Source: Clostridia bacterium | Lineage (GTDB): Bacteria > Bacillota > Clostridia > Monoglobales > Monoglobaceae | NCBI GenBank assembly: GCA_900769795.1 | Contig: CAAGHZ010000002.1 | Span: forward strand, 1 to 22,663 | Direction: 5' to 3' | DNA length: 22,663 bases | Shown here: piece after piece, positions 1 to 8,203 of the stretch | Position numbering within the stretch: the stretch's first letter is position 1 | Layout of the letters: each line of letters begins with the position of its first letter | Program-made: the position numbers and the translations under genes | Notes under the pieces: model-generated | What the model saw: only the letters and a program-made list of their open reading frames with translations | The model's database searches: none | What the model was told of the DNA's origin: nothing

Positions 1-19
1 CACGACGCTCTTCCGATCT
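1..19. other. Illumina sequencing adapter remnant
   Basis: These 19 bases equal the 3' end of the Illumina TruSeq read-1 adapter (ending GCTCTTCCGATCT). Genomic sequence, the C-terminal part of argH, resumes at base 20 without a gap. This is library contamination, not biology. It should be trimmed, and no protein C-terminus should be derived from it: read through, it would add Arg-Ser-Glu-Glu-Arg-Arg to ArgH. Confidence 0.96.
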
Positions 20-1342
20 GGCAGGGCCACCGATAAGTTTGCGTTGATTTACGCAAGTTTCGAGGGAAATTTCGTCGTATATATCATCTTCGATAAGAGA
101 AGAGAAAGACTTGAACTCATCCATTGAAAGTGCATCAATCACAGTGTTGTGCTCAATACAATATGCAACCATTTTGCCGACTACCGAGTGTGCATCACGG
201 AAGGGGAGCCCGTGCTTTACAAGGTAATCCGCAACATCCGTAGCATTTGTAAAGCCACCCTTTGCACCGTTTAACATAGCATCGCGTTTTACACGCATTG
301 TGGCAAGCATCTTAGCAAAAACGGGCAAACACATCTTTACTGTATCAATGGCATCAAAAATCTGTTCTTTATCTTCTTGCATATCCTTATTATATGCAAG
401 AGGGAGACCTTTCATCATAGTTAAAAGTCCCATTAGCGAGCCGTAAACTCTGCCACTCTTACCGCGGACGAGTTCTGCTACGTCAGGGTTTTTCTTCTGC
501 GGCATTATGCTCGAGCCTGTACTGTACGCATCATCAAGTTCGATAAATCCGAATTCGTGGCTGCTCCACAAAATTATTTCCTCAGAAAATCTTGAGAGAT
601 GAGTCATTATCATTGATAAATCAAAGGCAAGTTCACAAACAAAGTCACGATCGGAGACACCATCAAGGCTATTTTGCGTAACTCCGTCAAACCCAAGTTT
701 TTGAGCAACAAATTCTCTGTCAAGAGGATAGGTTGTTCCGGCAAGGGCACCACTGCCAAGGGGCATAATATTAAGCCTCTTGCGGCAGTCTGTGAGTCTG
801 TCACAGTCACGCTTTAACATTTCAAAGTATGCCATAGTATGATGCGCCAGAGTGATAGGCTGTGCCTTTTGAAGATGAGTGTATCCCGGCATAATAGTGT
901 CAAGGTTTTTCTCTGCAATGTCAAGTATAACATTTTTCATGCCTTCAAGAAGCGCAAGAATTTCATCAATCTCGCTGCGCAGATACATTCTTATATCAAG
1001 AGCAACCTGATCGTTTCTGCTTCTGCCTGTATGAAGGCGTTTGCCAACGTCACCTATTCTTGAAATAAGAATAGTCTCTATGTTCATATGAATATCTTCG
1101 GCATCAATTTCAAAGTTAACCTTGCCATCTTCAATATCTGTTTTGATTTCTGCAAGAGTTTTTACAATAAGGTCGGAATCCGCTTTTGGAATTATCCCCT
1201 GTTTGCCAAGCATCTCGGCATGTGCCATACTGCCCTCGATGTCCTGCGCGTACATTCTTGCATCAAAACGGATGGATGAGTTAAAATCATCCACCAGAGT
1301 GTCGGTTGCCTTTGAAAAACGACCGCCCCAAAGCTTTGCCAT
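20..1342 (-). CDS. argH: Argininosuccinate lyase, C-terminus missing
   Basis: ArgH cleaves argininosuccinate to arginine and fumarate, the last step of arginine synthesis, as a cytosolic homotetramer. The frame begins MAKLWGGRF and has the family's THTGRSRNDQ-like segment (here HTGRSRNDQVALD, near residues 95-107). It also has the fumarase/lyase signature GSSIMPQKKNPD near residues 277-288, which carries the catalytic serine loop. The start ATG at 1342 follows an AAAGGA site. It lies 20 bases after the argG stop, so the two form an argGH operon. 441 codons are present. The family is usually about 455-465 residues, so roughly 15-25 C-terminal residues are lost where the contig ends at the adapter. 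The readable sequence stops after ...IGGPA, a conserved point near the end of the family. The truncation is an assembly edge, not a pseudogene. Confidence 0.96.
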
Positions 1343-1362
1343 AACGATTTATCCTTTCAAAA

Positions 1363-2577
1363 TTATTTCTCGTTCTTTTTCTCCATCAACGCGCGGACCT
1401 TGAGGGGCAAACCAAAGAGGTTGATAAAGCCCTCAGAATCCTTGTGGCTGTAAAGCTCTTTACTATCACCAAAACTTGCGATATCTTCGTTATAGAGTGA
1501 GTATGGAGACTTTGCACCTGCAGGGGTAACGCTGCCCTTGTAGAGCTTTAAGCGTACTTCACCTGTAACGGTTTCTTCCATCTTATCAATCATAGCAGAA
1601 AGTGATTCGCGAAGAGGTGTAAACCATTTTCCGTCATATACAAGTTCACTGAATTTGATTGCCGCCTGACGCTTAAATGCCTGTGTGTCACGGTCAAGAC
1701 AGAGGTATTCAAGTTCGTTAATAGCGGTATAAAGAATAGTGCCGCCCGGTGTTTCATATACACCTCTTGACTTCATACCAACGAGACGGTCCTCAACGAT
1801 ATCTGCGATACCTACGCCATATTTGCCGCCAAGTTCGTTGAGTTTTTCAACGAGCGGACGTGGAGAGAGTTTTTCGCCATCAACCGATACAGGTACGCCT
1901 GCCTCAAATCCGATTGTAACATAGCATGGGCTATCGGGTGCCTTTTCGGGAGATACTCCAAGTTTTAAAAGGCTATCAAGCTGAGGCTCGTTTGCGGGGT
2001 CCTCAAGATCCATACCTTCGTGGCTGATGTGCCAGATGTTTCTGTCTCTTGAATATAAATCCTTCTTAGTAACGGGAATTTCGATTCCGTGTGCTTCTGC
2101 ATAGTCAACTGCGTCCTCACGTGATTTGATGTCCCATATTCTCCAGGGAGCAATTATCTTAAGGTGAGGAGCGAGAGCCTTGATTGTAAGTTCAAAACGA
2201 ACCTGGTCATTACCCTTACCTGTTGCACCGTGGCAGATAGCAACTGCGCCTTCTTTTTCTGCAATCTCTACAAGTCTTTTTGCAATGATTGGACGTGCAT
2301 GTGATGTGCCGAGGAGGTATTTGCCCTCATATACTGCACCTGCCTTAAGTGTTGGGAAGATGTAGTCTGCTACATACTCATCACGAAGATCCTCGATATA
2401 GCACTTTGAAGCACCGCTCTTTTTAGCGCGTTCTTCAAGACCGTCGGTCTCTTTACCCTGTCCAACGTCACCGCAGACAGCTATAACCTCATAATCGTAA
2501 TTTTCAATCAGCCAGGAAATGATGATAGATGTATCAAGACCGCCTGAATAAGCTAAAACAACTTTCTCTTTTGCCAT
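1363..2577 (-). CDS. argG: Argininosuccinate synthase
   Basis: ArgG joins citrulline and aspartate with ATP to give argininosuccinate in the cytosol. The ATP pyrophosphatase loop AYSGGLDTS lies at residues 9-17. The family segment CHGATGKGNDQVRFE, binding citrulline and aspartate, follows near residues 114-128. At 404 residues the length is normal for the bacterial family (about 400). I place the start at MAKEK (ATG at 2577-2575) because a GGAGG sits 8 bases upstream. The in-frame ATG at 2592 overlaps that ribosome binding site and is unlikely to be used. argH follows after 20 bases, so citrulline-to-arginine conversion is encoded as one unit. No argF, argB or carAB is in view. A near-consensus promoter and a possible ArgR operator lie just upstream. 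Confidence 0.98.
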   Translation of the reverse strand: MAKEKVVLAYSGGLDTSIIISWLIENYDYEVIAVCGDVGQGKETDGLEERAKKSGASKCYIEDLRDEYVADYIFPTLKAGAVYEGKYLLGTSHARPIIAKRLVEIAEKEGAVAICHGATGKGNDQVRFELTIKALAPHLKIIAPWRIWDIKSREDAVDYAEAHGIEIPVTKKDLYSRDRNIWHISHEGMDLEDPANEPQLDSLLKLGVSPEKAPDSPCYVTIGFEAGVPVSVDGEKLSPRPLVEKLNELGGKYGVGIADIVEDRLVGMKSRGVYETPGGTILYTAINELEYLCLDRDTQAFKRQAAIKFSELVYDGKWFTPLRESLSAMIDKMEETVTGEVRLKLYKGSVTPAGAKSPYSLYNEDIASFGDSKELYSHKDSEGFINLFGLPLKVRALMEKKNEK

Positions 2578-2585
2578 TGTAAATT

Positions 2586-2590
2586 CCTCC
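2586..2590 (-). promoter_or_regulatory. argG ribosome binding site (decides start)
   Basis: GGAGG on the minus strand, 8 bases before the ATG at 2577. This supports MAKEK as the N-terminus rather than the ATG five codons upstream, whose codon overlaps this element. Confidence 0.85.
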
Positions 2591-2605
2591 ATAATATGTT
2601 ACAAT

Positions 2606-2625
2606 ATAATATATTTATACATTAT
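2606..2625 (-). promoter_or_regulatory. Candidate ArgR operator over the argGH promoter
   Basis: A 20-base imperfect palindrome (ATAATgTATaaATAtATTAT on the minus strand; 16 of 20 positions symmetric) covers the -10 element and the expected start site. By my alignment it resembles the ARG box (TGAATwwwwATTCA type) over about 11 of 18 positions, which is weak because both are AT-rich. The position and the arginine genes make ArgR/AhrC binding plausible but unproven. Confidence 0.3.
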
Positions 2626-2649
2626 AACGCAGAAATGCGGATTTTGCAA
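2621..2649 (-). promoter_or_regulatory. Promoter of argGH
   Basis: On the minus strand, TTGCAA (2649-2644) is followed after exactly 17 bases by a perfect -10 TATAAT (2626-2621). Transcription would start near 2614, giving a leader of about 37 bases to the argG ATG. This matches a vegetative sigma-A promoter. Confidence 0.75.
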
Positions 2650-2703
2650 GAGTGTTTGACCAAAAAAACCAACAAAACTTTTGATAAAAGGAGATAAAGT
2701 TTT

Positions 2704-3207
2704 ATGAGGATAATAGGAATCGACCCCGGATATGCAATAGTCGGATATGGGGTTTTAGAGTATGTGAATAACAAGTTCAGCGTCGTTGAGTATGGTGCAA
2801 TTACCACGGATGCTGACATGGATATGATGGATAGATTTAAACTCATATACGATGATTTAAATAAAATTATAGAGAGAACAAAGCCTGATTTTATGGCGAT
2901 AGAGGAATTGTTCTTCAACAGCAATCAGAAGACGGCTATCAATGTTGCTCAGGCAAGAGGGGTTATTTTACTCTCCGCAATAAATCACGGAGTAGAGATT
3001 TTTGAATACACACCTCTTCAAGTAAAACAGGCCGTTGCAGGATATGGCAGAGCAGATAAAAATCAGGTTCAGCAGATGGTAAAACTTCTGCTTGGCCTTG
3101 AGAGTGTGCCAAAACCTGATGATACTGCAGACGCAGTGGCAATTGCTATATGTCACGGACATTCTTACAATCCAAGAAGAGATAAAATTTTGGGGGTAAC
3201 AAAATGA
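2704..3207 (+). CDS. ruvC: Holliday junction resolvase RuvC
   Basis: RuvC is a dimeric endonuclease that cuts Holliday junctions symmetrically after RuvAB branch migration. The four acidic metal ligands are visible: D7 (IGIDPG), E67 (AIEELFF), D140 and D143 (PDDTADAVAIA). The family segment NQKTAINVAQARG lies at residues 74-86. At 167 residues it has the normal length. An AAAGGAG site lies about 10 bases before the ATG. The gene is divergent from argG, with a 126-base shared region. It overlaps the following reductase gene by four bases (ATGA), suggesting translational coupling. ruvA and ruvB, its usual neighbours in Clostridia, are not in the window. A plus-strand promoter may use TTGACC (2656-2661), but I see no convincing -10 at proper spacing. 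Confidence 0.97.
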   Translation: MRIIGIDPGYAIVGYGVLEYVNNKFSVVEYGAITTDADMDMMDRFKLIYDDLNKIIERTKPDFMAIEELFFNSNQKTAINVAQARGVILLSAINHGVEIFEYTPLQVKQAVAGYGRADKNQVQQMVKLLLGLESVPKPDDTADAVAIAICHGHSYNPRRDKILGVTK

Positions 3208-3905
3208 GAAACATACTTATAACAGGTGCGTCAAGAGGAATCGGAGCGGCTACTGCAAGAGCGTTTGCAAAACACGGAGACAAAGTGATTATAAATTATA
3301 ATAAATCACAGGAGACGGCAATAAGACTTGCTGAGGAAATTGGCGGCATCGCAATAAAGGCTGATGTTTCAAAGTCGGAAGAAGTAAGAGCGATGTTTGC
3401 AAAAGCAGGCAGGGTAGATGTGCTTATCAACAACGCAGGTGTTGCGGGATTTTCTATGTTTGATGATTTGACCGATGATGAGTGGAGCAGAATTATTGAT
3501 ACAAATTTATCAGGTGTTTTTTACTGTACAAGAGAAGTTTTGCCACAGATGATAAGTCGCAAAAGCGGTGTAATTATCAACGTATCTTCTATATGGGGTA
3601 TTACAGGTGCGGCGTGCGAGGTTGCATATTCTGCCGCAAAAGCAGGAGTTATAGGTATGACAAAAGCCCTCGCAAAAGAAGTCGGCCCGTCAGGAATAAG
3701 AGTGAACTGTGTTGCTCCGGGTGCAATAGATACTGATATGAATTCATCACTTGATAAGGATAGTTTATCTGCATTGTGTGACGAAACCCCTCTTGGCAGG
3801 CTTGGAAGACCGGAAGAAATAGCAGATGCGATTGTATACCTCGCTAACGAAAAGGGCTTTATAACCGGACAGATTTTAAGCCCTAACGGCGGTCTTGTTA
3901 TATAG
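3204..3905 (+). CDS. ymfI: SDR oxidoreductase, probable EF-P 5-aminopentanone reductase (YmfI-like)
   Basis: This is a classical short-chain dehydrogenase/reductase of 233 residues. It has the NADP-binding GASRGIG (8-14), NNAG (76-79), active-site N101, S129, Y142 and K146 (YSAAK), and a C-terminal substrate loop. FabG (3-oxoacyl-ACP reductase) has the same fold. However, the segment around INVSSIWGITGA, ACEVAYSAAKAG and the ending ITGQILSPNGG resemble the Clostridia proteins annotated as elongation factor P 5-aminopentanone reductase. In B. subtilis, YmfI performs the last step of EF-P lysine modification, and ymfI lies close upstream of pgsA, as here. No other fatty-acid genes are nearby, which argues mildly against FabG. 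The ATG overlaps the ruvC stop (ATGA). The family is certain; the substrate is an inference. Confidence 0.9.
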   Translation: MRNILITGASRGIGAATARAFAKHGDKVIINYNKSQETAIRLAEEIGGIAIKADVSKSEEVRAMFAKAGRVDVLINNAGVAGFSMFDDLTDDEWSRIIDTNLSGVFYCTREVLPQMISRKSGVIINVSSIWGITGAACEVAYSAAKAGVIGMTKALAKEVGPSGIRVNCVAPGAIDTDMNSSLDKDSLSALCDETPLGRLGRPEEIADAIVYLANEKGFITGQILSPNGGLVI

Positions 3906-3923
3906 AATCATTATAAAAATAAG

Positions 3924-3952
3924 TTGACTTTTAAATACTTAAAGGATATAAT
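3924..3952 (+). promoter_or_regulatory. Promoter of pgsA
   Basis: TTGACT (3924-3929), a 17-base spacer and a perfect TATAAT (3947-3952) form a near-consensus vegetative promoter. The predicted start is near 3959, about 46 bases before the TTG start of pgsA. It lies inside an upstream in-frame extension of pgsA, so that extension cannot be translated from this transcript. Confidence 0.85.
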
Positions 3953-3992
3953 TTACACTGTATGGTATTTTAGGAATATTTATGTTGTATTC

Positions 3993-4000
3993 GAGGTGAT
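3993..4000 (+). promoter_or_regulatory. pgsA ribosome binding site (supports TTG start)
   Basis: GAGGTGAT matches the anti-Shine-Dalgarno sequence. GAGG ends 8 bases before the TTG at 4005, the same spacing as at argG, rbgA and proC. Confidence 0.85.
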
Positions 4001-4004
4001 TTTT

Positions 4005-4529
4005 TTGATACCTAACATTTTAACAACCGCAAGACTTGCACTTGTGCCGGTGTTTGCGTACTTTATGCTTGTAAAAGAAAATATGCCCGTTGCTGCACTC
4101 ATTTTTGTTTTGTCAGGGCTTACCGACATAGTTGATGGGTACATAGCAAGGCATTGTAATATGATCACAAGATTTGGTATGGTGTATGACCCTTTTGTCG
4201 ATAAACTTATGCAGATAACAGCGGTTGTTTGCCTTGTTGTTGCAGAGATAATACCTGTATGGCTACTTGTTTTTGTAATGGTTAAAGAGGTATCAATGAT
4301 TATAACCGGTGGAATATTGTATATTAAAAAAATTGTTGTAAGTTCAAACTGGTATGGTAAGGCATCAACTGTTATTTTTTATGCAGGCGTGCTTACGATG
4401 ATAATGTGGAAAGAGATTCCTGATATCGCTGCCATGTCAATAATAGTTGTGATGATTGTCGCAATGTTTATGGCGGCACTTTTTTACATAATTGATATAG
4501 TGAAGAATTATGAGATAAAGCGTGTCTAA
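4005..4529 (+). CDS. pgsA: CDP-diacylglycerol-glycerol-3-phosphate 3-phosphatidyltransferase
   Basis: PgsA makes phosphatidylglycerophosphate from CDP-diacylglycerol and glycerol 3-phosphate in the membrane, the committed step to phosphatidylglycerol. The full CDP-alcohol phosphotransferase motif is present: D44-G45-x2-A48-R49-x8-G58-x3-D62-x3-D66. It lies between hydrophobic helices, and several more membrane segments follow. The N-terminus IPNILTTARLALVP is typical of PgsA. I place the start at TTG 4005 because GAGGTGAT precedes it and a consensus promoter occupies the longer upstream frame (ATG-like starts near 3924-3990). That gives 174 residues, close to the usual 170-190. It has its own promoter, so it is at least partly independent of ruvC and the reductase. 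Confidence 0.93.
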   Translation: MIPNILTTARLALVPVFAYFMLVKENMPVAALIFVLSGLTDIVDGYIARHCNMITRFGMVYDPFVDKLMQITAVVCLVVAEIIPVWLLVFVMVKEVSMIITGGILYIKKIVVSSNWYGKASTVIFYAGVLTMIMWKEIPDIAAMSIIVVMIVAMFMAALFYIIDIVKNYEIKRV

Positions 4530-4614
4530 TGGTGATAATAGAGGTAGCGTAGGCACTTCGGAGCGGAATTAGCCTAAAACGATAAAAATCAGTAATTAGA
4601 AAAGGAAATGAAAA

Positions 4615-7600
4615 ATGCGTCTTAAAAACATTGAAATGCAAGGATTTAAGTCCTTTGCGGATAAAATTTATCTTGATTTTAATTCAGGTATCACTGCCAT
4701 AGTTGGACCTAATGGCTCGGGTAAGAGTAATATATCCGATGCGATACGTTGGGTTATGGGCGAGCAGAGTATAAAATCTCTGCGCGGAAGTAAGATGGAA
4801 GATGTAATATTTGCAGGCACAGAAGCGCGTAAGGCTCTGGGCTTTGCAGAGGTTACCCTTACACTTGATAACACAGACGGATATTTTTCTCTTGATTTTC
4901 CTGAAATCACTGTTACACGTCGTGTGTACAGAAGTGGTGAGGGTGAGTATTACATAAACAAGACTCTTTGCAGACTTAAGGATATTCATGAACTATTCAT
5001 GGATACAGGTCTTGGACGTGATGGATATTCTATAATTGGTCAGGGAAAAATCGATTCAATATTGAGCACAAAATCTGAGGACAGACGCCAAATTTTTGAG
5101 GAAGCAGCCGGCGTATCCAAGTACAAGTATAGAAAACTTGAGGCTGAGCGTAAACTTGTGCAGACAATGGATAACCTGACTCGTGTTCAGGATATATTAA
5201 GCGAACTTGAAGGTCAGCTTGAACCTTTATCCAGACAATCGGAGAAAGCAAAGAAATACCTTGTTTTGCGTGATGAACTCCGCGGACTTGACATAAATGT
5301 ATCAATTATAAATATTGACAACATTAAAGAAGAGTTGTCTCGTCTGGGCCGGGACTTTGACATACTCAAATCCCAGATAGATGATATCTCTGCAGAACTT
5401 GCCAAGACAGACGCAGAAGTTTCTGCTATGTATAATGAGATAAGAAGATATGACGAAGAAATTGCGCAGATATCCGACGAAGAGAGAAATGTTGCGCAGA
5501 AGATCAGCGAGGCTGAAAAAAATATTGGTATCTTGCTTAACGACATAGAGCATAATGAGAGAAATATTGAACGCCTTGAGATTGAGATAGAGCGCGTGCT
5601 TGAGGGGGTTAAACTTGCAGATCAAGAAATTGATTTGCATAAAGGACGTTTATCAGAACTTAATCGTGAAAATGAGAGTACGAGTATAGAAATAGAAGAG
5701 GTAACAAAACTTGCAACTAAGGCAGGAGAAAACGTCGGGGAAAAGAGCAGTATTTTAGAAGAAGTAAAATCAAAGATCATTGATATTACATCCGAGTTGA
5801 ATTCGCTTAGAGGATATGTTGATAATTTTAAAATACTCAGCGACAGTTTTTCGGGAAGAAAAGCAGACATATTGGCAGAACTTGAGAATAAGTCGAAAGA
5901 CAAGGAGAAACTTGTCAGCCAGATGAACGAAGCATCTGTCCTGAAGGATAAGTGTAAGGCAGATGTGCTCGATGCTGAGGTTAAGCAGAGAGAGACAGAG
6001 ACCATTCTTGCAGAGAAAAAGGCAGAAGCTGTTAAGATGCTTGATTTAAAGAACAAGCATCTGCTTGAGTTGTCGCAAAAACGCTCAAGACGCACTATGC
6101 TTATGGACATGGAAAGAGAGTTTGAAGGCTACGGGAAGGGCGTAAAGTCTGTGATGACTGCGTACAACGACGGAAGTTTAAAGAAAGTCGAAATCTATGG
6201 ACCTCTTGCACAACTTATAAGAACAGACAAAAAATATATAACGGCAATAGAAACTGCACTTGGAAACGTAGGTCAAAATATTGTAACCAAGACTGAAGAA
6301 GATGCAAAGGTGGCTATTTCATATCTTAAAGAAAATCACCTTGGCAGAGCTACTTTCTTACCTATATCTGCAATAAAGTCAAAAGAGTTTGACAGTTCTG
6401 ATGCTCAAAAGTGCGAAGGTTATGTTGCTCTTGCATCAGACGTAGTTAACTGTGACAGTGAATACACAGAGATTGTTGATAGTTTTCTTGGCTCAACAGT
6501 TCTGTGCGACAACATTGATAACGCAATATCTATGGCAAAGCGCACAAAGCATAAATTCAAGATAGTTACCCTCACAGGTGAGGTTATTTTATCAGGAGGT
6601 GCTATGACGGGCGGTAGCGCAGTCAAAACAGCAGGATCTCTTTCGCGTACCGGTGAGATAGATGCACTGGCAGGAGAGATCGACAAGTTGAAAAAACTTT
6701 CTGAAGATGAGGAGAGCAAGATTGAAGCGCTTAACCTGTCTGTAACCGAGGCCGAAGAAGAAGCGGACAAAATCAGTGAGACTATCATTAACCTTAGAGA
6801 AGAACTTGCCAAGGCATCTGCAAATTATGAGAGATTTGCCGCTCTTGTAGAGAATCTTGATGGTTCAAACACTCAACTTGAAAATGAACTTGCCGAAATC
6901 AACGAGAGACTATCTGAAATTGAGAAGGAGTCAAAAGAAAAAGAGACAGAGGCAGAACTTAAAACCCGTAAGAGAGCAGAACTTGAAGAAGAAGCAGCAC
7001 GTATACAGGAAGAGCATAGCCGTTTGACAGGCGAGAATGATATGTTGTCTATGCGCCTTACGGAACTTAATATTAAAAAGAGTACACTTCTTAAAGATAT
7101 TGAGCTTGAGAACGAAAGAATAGGCACTATAATGAACAGCAAGGGAGAGCAGATAGAGTCTGTAAATGTTAAGCGTGGAGGAATCGAAACTCTTAAAACA
7201 AGAAACACATCGATAGCAGATGAAATAAATGCGCTTAAGGATAGTTGCGCTGATATGCGCAAATCCGTTGAGGACTCGAGACAGAAGACAACTGATTTGC
7301 AGAAAAAACGTCAGGATACAGAGGTTAAAATAAGAGAGTGTCAGAATCAGGTAAAAGACACGCAGGAAAAGAGATTCGCGCTTACTCAGCGCGCTGATAA
7401 GATAGAGGCAAGACAGGAAAGGCTCAATGTAGAGAGGGAGAGTATAGTCAATCGTATGTGGGAGGATTATGAACTCACATACAGTGATGCGCTTGAACTC
7501 AGAGCAGGGGATGATTTTGACTTTAAGGAAGCATCTGCTAAGATACGCGAACTTAAGGATAAGATTAAAAACCTCGGAAACATCAATATAGATGCAATAG

Positions 7601-8178
7601 AGGAATATAAAAATGTAAAAGAGAGACACGACTTCCTTACTGTACAGACACAGGATCTTGAAAAGGCAAAAGCAGAACTTGATTCTGTAATAGAAGAAAT
7701 GATGCAGATAATGCAGTCAAGATTTGCAGAGCAGTTTAAGGTTATAAATGCCAATTTTAATCGGGTGTTTGGAGAGTTGTTCGGTGGAGGTCGCGCAAAT
7801 CTTTATCTGACCGACCCTGACAATGTGTTGGAGAGTGGTATAGAAATAGAAGCTCAGCCACCCGGCAAAAAACTTCAGAGTTTGACCCTGTTATCGGGTG
7901 GAGAGAGAGCGTTTACTGCTATCGCATTGCTATTTGCGATACTTGATGTAAGACCAACCCCGTTTTGTATTCTTGATGAGATTGAGGCTGCCCTTGATGA
8001 CGTAAACGTATACAGGTTTGCCGATTATCTCAGCAAATACAGTAAGAAGACGCAGTTTATTGTTGTAACCCATAGAAGAGGTACGATGGAGGCTGCAAAT
8101 ATTCTCTATGGTGTAACCATGCAGGAGAGAGGTATATCTAAACTCCTGTCGCTGAATATTGATGAGATAAAAGAATAA
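4615..8178 (+). CDS. smc: Chromosome segregation ATPase SMC
   Basis: SMC is the large coiled-coil ATPase of the bacterial condensin complex with ScpA and ScpB. It compacts and segregates the chromosome. At 1187 residues it is full length. The Walker A loop GPNGSGKSN is at 31-39. A long coiled coil follows to about 500. The hinge spans about 502-665, from GYGKGVKSV to GGAMTGGS. The second coiled coil runs to about 1030. The C-terminal head carries the ABC signature LSGGERAFTAIALLFAI near 1092-1108 and Walker B/D-loop CILDEIEAALDD near 1117-1128. The ATG follows AAAGGAAATG. rnc, which often precedes smc in Firmicutes, is absent: pgsA lies upstream, with an 85-base gap where I see no clear promoter. 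ftsY follows after 25 bases. Confidence 0.98.
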   Translation: MRLKNIEMQGFKSFADKIYLDFNSGITAIVGPNGSGKSNISDAIRWVMGEQSIKSLRGSKMEDVIFAGTEARKALGFAEVTLTLDNTDGYFSLDFPEITVTRRVYRSGEGEYYINKTLCRLKDIHELFMDTGLGRDGYSIIGQGKIDSILSTKSEDRRQIFEEAAGVSKYKYRKLEAERKLVQTMDNLTRVQDILSELEGQLEPLSRQSEKAKKYLVLRDELRGLDINVSIINIDNIKEELSRLGRDFDILKSQIDDISAELAKTDAEVSAMYNEIRRYDEEIAQISDEERNVAQKISEAEKNIGILLNDIEHNERNIERLEIEIERVLEGVKLADQEIDLHKGRLSELNRENESTSIEIEEVTKLATKAGENVGEKSSILEEVKSKIIDITSELNSLRGYVDNFKILSDSFSGRKADILAELENKSKDKEKLVSQMNEASVLKDKCKADVLDAEVKQRETETILAEKKAEAVKMLDLKNKHLLELSQKRSRRTMLMDMEREFEGYGKGVKSVMTAYNDGSLKKVEIYGPLAQLIRTDKKYITAIETALGNVGQNIVTKTEEDAKVAISYLKENHLGRATFLPISAIKSKEFDSSDAQKCEGYVALASDVVNCDSEYTEIVDSFLGSTVLCDNIDNAISMAKRTKHKFKIVTLTGEVILSGGAMTGGSAVKTAGSLSRTGEIDALAGEIDKLKKLSEDEESKIEALNLSVTEAEEEADKISETIINLREELAKASANYERFAALVENLDGSNTQLENELAEINERLSEIEKESKEKETEAELKTRKRAELEEEAARIQEEHSRLTGENDMLSMRLTELNIKKSTLLKDIELENERIGTIMNSKGEQIESVNVKRGGIETLKTRNTSIADEINALKDSCADMRKSVEDSRQKTTDLQKKRQDTEVKIRECQNQVKDTQEKRFALTQRADKIEARQERLNVERESIVNRMWEDYELTYSDALELRAGDDFDFKEASAKIRELKDKIKNLGNINIDAIEEYKNVKERHDFLTVQTQDLEKAKAELDSVIEEMMQIMQSRFAEQFKVINANFNRVFGELFGGGRANLYLTDPDNVLESGIEIEAQPPGKKLQSLTLLSGGERAFTAIALLFAILDVRPTPFCILDEIEAALDDVNVYRFADYLSKYSKKTQFIVVTHRRGTMEAANILYGVTMQERGISKLLSLNIDEIKE

Positions 8179-8203
8179 TATTATAGTTGAAAGGAAAAAA
8201 CCA

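Noticed and set aside
2593..2924. Open frame on the minus strand across the argG-ruvC gap
   Set aside because: It overlaps ruvC and the argG promoter, and its product is a low-complexity hydrophobic chain with no motif.
4541..4600. Possible RNA element or terminator between pgsA and smc
   Set aside because: Only a 5-pair TAGGC/GCCTA match with a 17-base loop is present, which is not convincing.
6931..7629. Long open frames on the minus strand opposite the smc coiled coil (also 5622-6110 and 7930-8733)
   Set aside because: Ser/Leu/Phe-rich translations are the expected antisense of Glu/Lys/Leu-rich coiled coil. No ribosome binding site or family motif was seen.
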